This document shows positions 1-4,918 of a stretch of DNA of 8,480 nucleotides, in pieces (position 1 is the stretch's first letter; the number at the start of each line of letters is the position of its first letter). A program made the translations under genes and the position numbers. The notes below the pieces were generated by a model. That model saw only the letters and a program-made list of their open reading frames with translations, did no database searches and was not told where the DNA came from. Source of the stretch: Microbacterium sp. (lineage in GTDB: Bacteria; Actinomycetota; Actinomycetes; Actinomycetales; Microbacteriaceae); contig JAITUD010000242.1 in NCBI GenBank assembly GCA_031286555.1, positions 1 to 8,480 on the forward strand. The letters are read 5' to 3'.

Positions 1-168
1 CAGACCGTACTGCTCAACGGCGGCCGGATCGTGGCATCCGGCTCCCCGCTCGAGGCCTTCGAGGCGGAGCTGCTGCGCGAGGTGTACGGGCTGGACGTCA
101 CCGTCGAGGAGCGTGACGGCTACGCCGAGGTGCGCCCGGTCGTGCACGAACTGGAGTACCAGATCTGA
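1..168 (+). CDS. ABC transporter ATP-binding protein, iron-siderophore/B12 type (C-terminal fragment)
   Basis: Only the last 55 codons are in the window; the reading frame is open from base 1 to TGA at 166-168. The visible protein has the tail typical of FecE/FepC/BtuD-like ATPases: a strand-turn reading LLNGGRIVASGSP, then a helix with an acidic start (LEAFEAELLREVYGLDV) and a short beta-rich end. In that family this region follows the H-loop histidine and the subunit provides ATP hydrolysis for uptake of ferric siderophores, haem or cobalamin at the inner face of the membrane. The Walker A, Walker B and signature motifs lie upstream of the window, so substrate class is inferred from the tail alone. 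The stop overlaps the start of the following flavoprotein gene by one base (TGATG), implying one transcript and coupled translation. A different ABC import subfamily remains possible. Confidence 0.8.
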   Translation, partial: QTVLLNGGRIVASGSPLEAFEAELLREVYGLDVTVEERDGYAEVRPVVHELEYQI

Positions 169-2159
169 TGCCCGTGGGAGAGGGCGCGGAAGCGGTCGAC
201 GTCGTGATCGTCGGCGGCGGTCCGCGCGCGGTCGCGACGGTCGAGCGCCTGGATGCTCGGGGGCGGGCGGCCGATGCCGCACCTCTCACCGTCGTCGTCA
301 TCGACGCCGTGGAGGTCGGTGCGGGCGCCACCTGGCGCACCGATCAGACCGCGCAGTTCCTGAACAACACGACCTCGGATGCCACGACGATCCACCCGGA
401 CGCCACGACCCCGATGGACGGGCCGCCCGGCGACGGCCCGACCTTCGTCGAGTGGGCGCGCGAGGTGAGCGCCCGCGGAGCGCACGAGGTCGCGTGGGCG
501 GCCGGGGAAGCGCAGCGGATCACCCCGGGTTCCTTCCCGAGCCGTCGGCTGCAGGGCGTCTACTACAACGACCAGCTGGCGCGGGCGGCCGAGCGCGGCG
601 GGGTGCGTCTGACGCGTGTGCTCGGCTTGGCCGTCGATCTCGAGGCCGACGGCGACGCGCGCATCGTCCGCCTCTCCGACGGGCGCGAGCTCCGCGCCGG
701 CGCCGTCGTGCTCGCCCAGGGCATGGTGCAGGCCGAGGCATCCGCATCGGTGCGGGCGTTCGCCGGCGACGCCGCCCGACTCGGGCTGCTCTACATCGAT
801 CCGGGGATGCCTGCGGAGAAGCCGTGGCACCTGGTGCCGGCCGGTGAGCCGGTCATCGCGCAGGGCCTCGGGGCGAACTTCTTCGATGTGGTCGCCGAGC
901 TGACTGCAGGGCGCGGCGGACGCTTCGAACCCGTCGTGGGCGATCCGCGCGGACGGTTGCGCTACCTGCCCAGCGGCGCGGAGCCGGTCGTGCACGCGGC
1001 TTCGGGTCGTGGCGTCCCGTACCGCTCCAAGGGCGACTTGGGCGACGCGCCCGCGACGATCTACACGCCGTCGATCGCGACGGCCGAGTGGTTCGATCGC
1101 CTGCAGGCGGAACCGGCCCGCTCGGTCGACTTCGGGGCCGAGGTGTGGCCGACGGTGGCCGCCGAACTCGGCTTCGCCAGGCTGCAGGCTGTCGAGTCGC
1201 GCCATCCCGGCGCGGTGCTCGGCGGTCTGGACGCCGCACGCGACGGGCTCATCCTGGCGGCCGCCGCCGACGCGGCATCCGCTGGCGAGCGCGCCTGGGC
1301 CGCCGCCGTTCCGCACACGGATGCCGCGCTCGCCGCCCTCGTCGCCGACCCGGGGCTGCGGTTCCGCATCGAGGAGCTGCGCCGCCCGACCCTCGGCCGG
1401 GCCATGCGACCCGGTGAGTGGGATGCGTACGTGTCACGGCTGGTCGAGGACGAACTCGATTCGCTCGCCGATCCCGGGCGCAGCCCGCGTCAGGCCGTGA
1501 ACCTCGCGATGGGCGCACTGCGCGGACGGGCATCCCGACTTGCCGTGCAGGGTGTGCTCACCGCCCGGTCGCAGGTGCGCGACATCCAGGGGTGGTTCAA
1601 CGCCGACGGGCTGTTCCTGGCGAGCGGCCCTCCCGCGTCACGTGTGCGCGAGGTGCTCGCACTGATCGAGGCGCGTGTCGTGCGGCTGATCGGGCCGGAG
1701 ACCTGGATCACGGTCGACGAGGAGAGCGGAGCCTTCCGCGCGCGCTCGGCGATCACCGGCAGGGACGTCTCCGCGCGCTCGCTGATCGAGACCCGCATGT
1801 CCAAGGGCAAGGTGCCGAACACCCGCGATCCTCTGCTGCGGGCGCTGCTCAACCGCGGGGATGCGCGCATCCACGCCCTGCGCGACGCCTCAGGCACCTT
1901 CGAGACGGAGAGCCTCGAGGCGCTCCCGCGCCAGGACGCCGAGCATCCGCTCTCTCTGGTCGATGTCGCAGGGCGGCCCGATCCGAGAGTGCTCGTGCTC
2001 GGCATCCCGGCCAGCAGCACGCAGCCCGGCAGCGCGATCGGTGCGGCGCCCGGAGTGCCGTCGCCACTGCTCGCCGGAGCCGATCGCGCCGCCGCGGTGA
2101 TCCTCGGTCTTCGTGCCGAGGCGGATGCGGCTCAGCCGCTCGAGGCACTCGCGCGCTGA
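168..2159 (+). CDS. FAD/NAD(P)-binding protein (NAD_binding_9-like flavoprotein), function unknown
   Basis: A 663-residue protein with a dinucleotide-binding fold at the N terminus: VVIVGGGPRAVATVERL at residues 12-28 gives the Rossmann glycine cluster GGGPRA, followed by an acidic strand end (VVVID). A second cluster, GLGANFFD, lies at 233-240 after VLAQG at 181-185. This arrangement matches the FAD-NAD(P)-binding family Pfam PF13454 (COG4529), whose members are distantly related to ornithine/lysine N-monooxygenases and mostly uncharacterised. The C-terminal third is helical and ends with a segment holding VPSPLLAGADRAAAVIL, which resembles family ends where a substrate or FAD loop closes. 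No signal peptide or membrane segment is seen, so it should be cytoplasmic. ATG 168 is chosen because it precedes the glycine motif by the usual distance, overlaps the ABC stop, and has GGAG at 153-156. Coupling to a siderophore-type ATPase suggests a redox role in metal-chelate handling, but this is inference from context. Confidence 0.88.
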   Translation: MPVGEGAEAVDVVIVGGGPRAVATVERLDARGRAADAAPLTVVVIDAVEVGAGATWRTDQTAQFLNNTTSDATTIHPDATTPMDGPPGDGPTFVEWAREVSARGAHEVAWAAGEAQRITPGSFPSRRLQGVYYNDQLARAAERGGVRLTRVLGLAVDLEADGDARIVRLSDGRELRAGAVVLAQGMVQAEASASVRAFAGDAARLGLLYIDPGMPAEKPWHLVPAGEPVIAQGLGANFFDVVAELTAGRGGRFEPVVGDPRGRLRYLPSGAEPVVHAASGRGVPYRSKGDLGDAPATIYTPSIATAEWFDRLQAEPARSVDFGAEVWPTVAAELGFARLQAVESRHPGAVLGGLDAARDGLILAAAADAASAGERAWAAAVPHTDAALAALVADPGLRFRIEELRRPTLGRAMRPGEWDAYVSRLVEDELDSLADPGRSPRQAVNLAMGALRGRASRLAVQGVLTARSQVRDIQGWFNADGLFLASGPPASRVREVLALIEARVVRLIGPETWITVDEESGAFRARSAITGRDVSARSLIETRMSKGKVPNTRDPLLRALLNRGDARIHALRDASGTFETESLEALPRQDAEHPLSLVDVAGRPDPRVLVLGIPASSTQPGSAIGAAPGVPSPLLAGADRAAAVILGLRAEADAAQPLEALAR

Positions 2160-2168
2160 GCGGCTCAG
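2134..2168. terminator. Candidate convergent terminator hairpin
   Basis: An 8-base perfect inverted repeat (AGCCGCTC at 2134-2141 with GAGCGGCT at 2158-2165) spans the end of the flavoprotein gene. An alternative tight hairpin, CTGAG-CGG-CTCAG, occupies 2156-2168 in the 13-base gap between the two convergent stop codons. Neither has a T-tract, so intrinsic termination is uncertain, but position and symmetry would serve both strands. Confidence 0.3.
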
Positions 2169-2172
2169 GCCA

Positions 2173-2553
2173 TCACTGCTGGGCGCTGTAGTCCGGGAGC
2201 TGCTGCAGGGTCCAGGCGTTGCCGTCGGGATCGTCGAAGGTGACGAACCGACCCCAGGGCTGCTCGTCCACACCGTCGGCGGGCACGCCGAGGCCGCGCA
2301 GATGGGCGAGGGCCTCGTCGGCGTCGGGCACGACCACCTGGATCGTGTCCTGCTGGCCCGGTTCGAGGTCGCCGCCGATTCCGGTGCCGAACGCGATCGA
2401 GCAGGCCGACCCGGGCGGGGTCATCTGCACGAAGCGCAGCTTGTCGTTCACCTGCTGGTCGTAGTCCGCGTTGAAGCCGATCTTCACGTAGAAGTCCTTC
2501 GCCCGGTCCACATCGGTCACCGGTACGTGGATCAGCTCGATCTTCCAGTCCAT
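2173..2553 (-). CDS. VOC family protein (glyoxalase/bleomycin-resistance fold)
   Basis: A 126-residue protein with two beta-alpha-beta-beta-beta modules. The first opens with IELIHVPVTDVDRAKDFYVKIGF (residues 5-27, shown here as a family landmark with His9 and the Asp-Arg-Ala helix). The second opens with IQVVVPDADEALAHL near 71-85 and closes with DPDGNAW at 108-114. These are the landmarks of the vicinal oxygen chelate superfamily, which includes glyoxalase I, fosfomycin and bleomycin resistance proteins and dioxygenases. His9 is kept, but the usual acidic metal ligand after DPDGN (pattern N-x-x-E-L) is Thr115 here, so the classic metal site looks incomplete and this may be a binding protein rather than a lyase. 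The start is supported by GGAGGAG (reverse of 2562-2568) eight bases upstream. It is a single-gene unit, divergent from the acetyltransferase. Substrate is unknown. Confidence 0.88.
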   Translation of the reverse strand: MDWKIELIHVPVTDVDRAKDFYVKIGFNADYDQQVNDKLRFVQMTPPGSACSIAFGTGIGGDLEPGQQDTIQVVVPDADEALAHLRGLGVPADGVDEQPWGRFVTFDDPDGNAWTLQQLPDYSAQQ

Positions 2554-2598
2554 CTCGCACGCTCCTCCGTGATGACAGTCCGTCTGCCACCGGACTCC

Positions 2599-2604
2599 AC
2601 ATTA
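2599..2604 (-). promoter_or_regulatory. Possible -10 element for the VOC gene
   Basis: Read on the minus strand the hexamer is TAATGT, fitting the actinobacterial TANNNT -10 consensus. A transcript starting about seven bases downstream would have a leader of roughly 40 bases that includes the strong GGAGGAG. No convincing -35 is seen at 16-18 bases upstream. Confidence 0.35.
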
Positions 2605-2660
2605 GGCAGGGTCTCCGACACTTCGACAGGCTCTGTTCATCGCGTTCCGCGGCGGATGTC

Positions 2661-2673
2661 GGAGGCCAGGAGG
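2661..2673 (+). promoter_or_regulatory. Tandem Shine-Dalgarno motifs before the GNAT gene
   Basis: GGAGG at 2661-2665 and AGGAGG at 2668-2673 precede three closely spaced in-frame starts. The first lies 8 bases from ATG 2674; the second lies 6 bases from GTG 2680 and 12 from ATG 2686. The pair shows that translation begins here rather than at more distant upstream starts, but leaves the exact codon ambiguous within four residues. Confidence 0.7.
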
Positions 2674-3204
2674 ATGCTGGTGAGCATGGACACTCTACGA
2701 CTCCGGCGTTGGTCGGAGGATGACCTGGGCCTGCTGCAGGCAGCGAACACCCCGGAGATGACGGCGCATCTGAACGGTCCCGAGACCGAGCAGCAGGTGA
2801 TCGATCGGCAGGCCAAGTACCTGCGTCTGTGGAAGGAGGGCACGGCGAGGACCTTCGTGATCGTCGACGAGCAGGGGCAGCCGCTCGGCTCGATCGCGCA
2901 TTGGGGTGCCGAGTGGCGCGACCAGCCGGTCCGCGAGGCCGGGTGGTTCGTGCTTCCGGAGGCGCAGGGACGCGGTGTGTCCTCCCGGGCGATCGAGCTG
3001 CTGATCGAGGACGTGCGCGAGCATCGCGGCGATGCGCGGTACCTGACCGCATATCCCTCGGTCGACAACGCCGCCTCGAACGGCGTCTGCCGACACGGCG
3101 GCTTCGAGCTGATGGGCACGAAGACCGACGAGTTCCGCGGCGCAGAACTGACCTTCAACGAGTGGGTGCTCGACCTGGAGCGCGTGGGACCGGCCGCCTC
3201 CTGA
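2674..3204 (+). CDS. GNAT family N-acetyltransferase, RimJ/RimL-like
   Basis: About 176 residues forming one acetyl-CoA-dependent N-acyltransferase domain (Acetyltransf_3 type). The N terminus carries the typical TLRLRRWSEDDL strand-helix (residues 7-18). The acetyl-CoA pyrophosphate loop is QGRGVS at 98-103, fitting Q/R-x-x-G-x-G/A with Ser in the last position, after the beta-4 strand GWFVLPEA. The family's DNAASN segment at 131-136 and HGGFEL at 141-146 form the motif-B helix and the following turn. Such enzymes acetylate protein N termini, antibiotics or small amines in the cytoplasm; nothing here fixes the substrate. The frame stays open far upstream of the true gene, but that stretch overlaps the VOC gene on the other strand, lacks family resemblance, and the tandem Shine-Dalgarno motifs place the start at 2674, 2680 or 2686. 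It is monocistronic, with a candidate terminator just after its stop. Confidence 0.88.
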   Translation: MLVSMDTLRLRRWSEDDLGLLQAANTPEMTAHLNGPETEQQVIDRQAKYLRLWKEGTARTFVIVDEQGQPLGSIAHWGAEWRDQPVREAGWFVLPEAQGRGVSSRAIELLIEDVREHRGDARYLTAYPSVDNAASNGVCRHGGFELMGTKTDEFRGAELTFNEWVLDLERVGPAAS

Positions 3205-3212
3205 GCACGGCC

Positions 3213-3234
3213 GCCGGCGTCGGCCGGCTCTCTC
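3213..3234 (+). terminator. Candidate terminator after the GNAT gene
   Basis: GCCGGC at 3213-3218 pairs with GCCGGC at 3223-3228 across a GTCG loop, followed by the pyrimidine run TCTCTC. It begins nine bases after the stop codon. An alternative CGGCCG stem (3208-3213 with 3221-3226) competes for the same bases. The run is mixed T/C rather than pure T, so termination efficiency is uncertain. Confidence 0.45.
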
Positions 3235-3312
3235 ATGAATTCGTGCGTCACATCATCTGACTCGGCTGAAAGCCGGGACGGGCCGCATGAGAAGTTCATC
3301 AGGGACATGAGA
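3231..3312 (+). promoter_or_regulatory. Intergenic region with three CATGAGA copies and a stem-loop
   Basis: The 145-base gap before the surface-polymer genes holds no gene. The 7-mer CATGAGA occurs directly at 3286-3292 and 3306-3312, exactly 20 bases apart, and once inverted (TCTCATG) at 3231-3237. Between the inverted and direct copies, CTCGGCT-GAA-AGCCGGG at 3261-3277 can form a seven-pair stem with one G-T pair. Two sites on the same helical face are what a dimeric regulator would use, but no known operator is recognised. Confidence 0.3.
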
Positions 3313-3345
3313 CAGGTCCTCAGGTATCGGGCTCCGGTCCAGGCA

Positions 3346-3351
3346 TACAGT
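3346..3351 (+). promoter_or_regulatory. Possible -10 element giving a near-leaderless transcript
   Basis: TACAGT fits TANNNT and ends seven bases before GTG 3359, an in-frame start of the downstream glycosyltransferase. Initiation at 3357-3359 would give a leaderless or nearly leaderless mRNA, common in actinobacteria, and would explain why no good Shine-Dalgarno is seen before either GTG start. No clear -35 is present. Confidence 0.3.
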
Positions 3352-4918
3352 GACGCATGTGGGGGCCACGCGTGTCTGGAGGGGCGGCGCATCCGAGTCC
3401 GAGTACTCGCGCCGCGCCTTGGCATGGGCGGCCGCGCTGATCGGGATCGCAGCGACTGCGCTCGCCGCAATCGGGTCCTGGATCCCTTCTCTGTGGGGTG
3501 ACGAGGCGACCAGCATCCTGTCGGCGACGCGGCCGTTGCCCAGTCTGCTCTCGATGCTGATGCACGTCGATGCCGTGCACGGCCTTTACTACCTGGGGCT
3601 GCGCGTCTGGGTGGACGTGTTCGGCCCCAGCGCGTTCTCCGTGCGTCTGCCCTCCGCGTTCGCCGTCGGAGTCTGCGCAGCAGCCGTCACCTGGATGTGC
3701 GGGCGAGCGCGTTCCCTGCGCTTCGCCGTGCTCGCAGGAACGATCGCGGTGGTCCTGCCCCGGCTGACCTACGCGGGGGAGGAGGCGCGGTCCTTCGCAT
3801 TCAGTGCGGCGTTCGCGGCTGTGCTGTGCGCGATCGTCGTCGAGGTCTCCCGACGGCCGAGCCCGTCGGGGCGGTGGTGGGTGTGGTACGCGGTCGTGCT
3901 GTCCATCGGCACCTGGGCGTTCCTCTACTTCATGCTGATGACGCTGGCGGTCGGGGCCGCGGTGCTGCTGGTTCCCACGCTGCGACCACAGTGGCGGCGA
4001 TGGCTGGCGGCTTCCGGCGCAGCATCCGTGATCGCAGCGCCCCTGCTTCTGCTGGCCGCGACGCAGACCGGGCAGATCGCCTATCTCAGGGTGCAGACGC
4101 CCGTCACCGTGGAGTCCGTGTTCGTGCAGATGTGGTTCGGCTCGGTGTGGGTCGCCGTGATCGCCTGGCTGCTGATCATCGTGGCGGCGACAGCGGCGGT
4201 CCGCGCGCTCCTGCGCGCGCGGACGGCGGACGGGGAGCGGACGCCGCCGCTGCTGGAGACACTGGCGCTGTGCTGGCTGCTGATCCCGATGGGACTCCTG
4301 CTGGCGGTGAGCCCGCTGCTCGCCGACTTCACCTCCCGGTACGGCACGTATGCCGCGCCGGCGGCGGCGATCCTCATCGCCGCAGGCATCCGCACCGTCG
4401 TGCACGCACTGACCGCACGGGGCGCCTCACCTGCCCGGCGAGCCGTCGTCGGCGGCGTCCTGATCGCCGTGATGCTCGGTGTCGCGGCGCCGGCCTGGGC
4501 ATCCCAGCGCACCCCGTACGCCAAGAACGAGTCCGATTGGAACGACATCGCTCGCACGATCAGCACTCAGGCGGTGCGCGGCGACGCGATCGTGTTCGAT
4601 GACGCGGCGCGGCCCTCCCGGCGTCCGAGACTGGCGATGAACACCGCCCCGGCGATGTTCGCGGATGTCTCCGACGTCACCCTCAAGTCGCCCTACCCGG
4701 ACAATCCGACCTGGCACGACACCGTCTACACCGTCGCCCAGGCGGCCGCTCGCGGCCGGTTCGACGGCATCGACCGGGTCTGGGTCGTCGAGTACAAGAC
4801 CGAGGGCATCACCGACACCTGGGGCGTCAAGGACCTGCAGCAGCTCGGCTTCCACGAGACCAGGCACATCGACGGACACAGCAGCGAGATTCTGCTCTAC
4901 GAAAGGCGGATCCCATGA
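3350..4918 (+). CDS. GT39/ArnT-like membrane glycosyltransferase (GT-C fold)
   Basis: A 522-residue polytopic protein with about ten hydrophobic segments between residues 24 and 385 and a soluble C-terminal tail of about 135 residues. The first extracytoplasmic loop has WGDE at 49-52, the acidic motif that binds the polyprenyl-phosphate sugar donor in GT-C enzymes of the PMT/ArnT class. It is followed by HVDAVHGLYYLG at 72-83 (the H-x4-H-x2-Y pattern), a second acidic motif YAGEEAR at 141-147, and SRYGTYAAPA at 329-338 in a late loop. Such enzymes move mannose or another sugar from a lipid carrier to an acceptor on the outer membrane face. The acceptor is unknown. GTG 3350 is the first start in the frame; GTG 3359 is an alternative that suits a leaderless transcript. 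Its stop overlaps the next start as ATGA (4915-4918), implying coupled translation with the TagF-like fusion and a shared role in surface-polymer assembly. Confidence 0.87.
   Translation: MTHVGATRVWRGGASESEYSRRALAWAAALIGIAATALAAIGSWIPSLWGDEATSILSATRPLPSLLSMLMHVDAVHGLYYLGLRVWVDVFGPSAFSVRLPSAFAVGVCAAAVTWMCGRARSLRFAVLAGTIAVVLPRLTYAGEEARSFAFSAAFAAVLCAIVVEVSRRPSPSGRWWVWYAVVLSIGTWAFLYFMLMTLAVGAAVLLVPTLRPQWRRWLAASGAASVIAAPLLLLAATQTGQIAYLRVQTPVTVESVFVQMWFGSVWVAVIAWLLIIVAATAAVRALLRARTADGERTPPLLETLALCWLLIPMGLLLAVSPLLADFTSRYGTYAAPAAAILIAAGIRTVVHALTARGASPARRAVVGGVLIAVMLGVAAPAWASQRTPYAKNESDWNDIARTISTQAVRGDAIVFDDAARPSRRPRLAMNTAPAMFADVSDVTLKSPYPDNPTWHDTVYTVAQAAARGRFDGIDRVWVVEYKTEGITDTWGVKDLQQLGFHETRHIDGHSSEILLYERRIP

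Noticed and set aside
120..1316. A long open frame on the minus strand (about 398 codons) opposite the flavoprotein gene
   Set aside because: Its product is low-complexity Arg/Gly/Asp-rich with no family resemblance, and such antisense frames arise from high third-position GC of the real gene on the other strand.
2113..2673. Upstream extension of the GNAT frame to a start at 2113
   Set aside because: The extension runs through the end of the flavoprotein gene and across the whole VOC gene on the other strand; family length and the tandem Shine-Dalgarno motifs at 2661-2673 place the start near 2674.
3261..3277. Stem-loop considered as a riboswitch or an intrinsic terminator
   Set aside because: It is a single seven-pair hairpin with no T-tract and no surrounding conserved aptamer architecture that I recognise.
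3235..3501. An 88-codon plus-strand frame starting at ATG 3235 in the gap before the GT39-like gene
   Set aside because: It enters the GT39-like gene out of frame, has no Shine-Dalgarno, and its product is Arg-rich without family features.
3320..4405. A 361-codon minus-strand open frame opposite the GT39-like gene
   Set aside because: Its Arg/His/Gln/Asp-rich product is what an antisense read of hydrophobic membrane codons gives; no ribosome-binding site or homology is seen.
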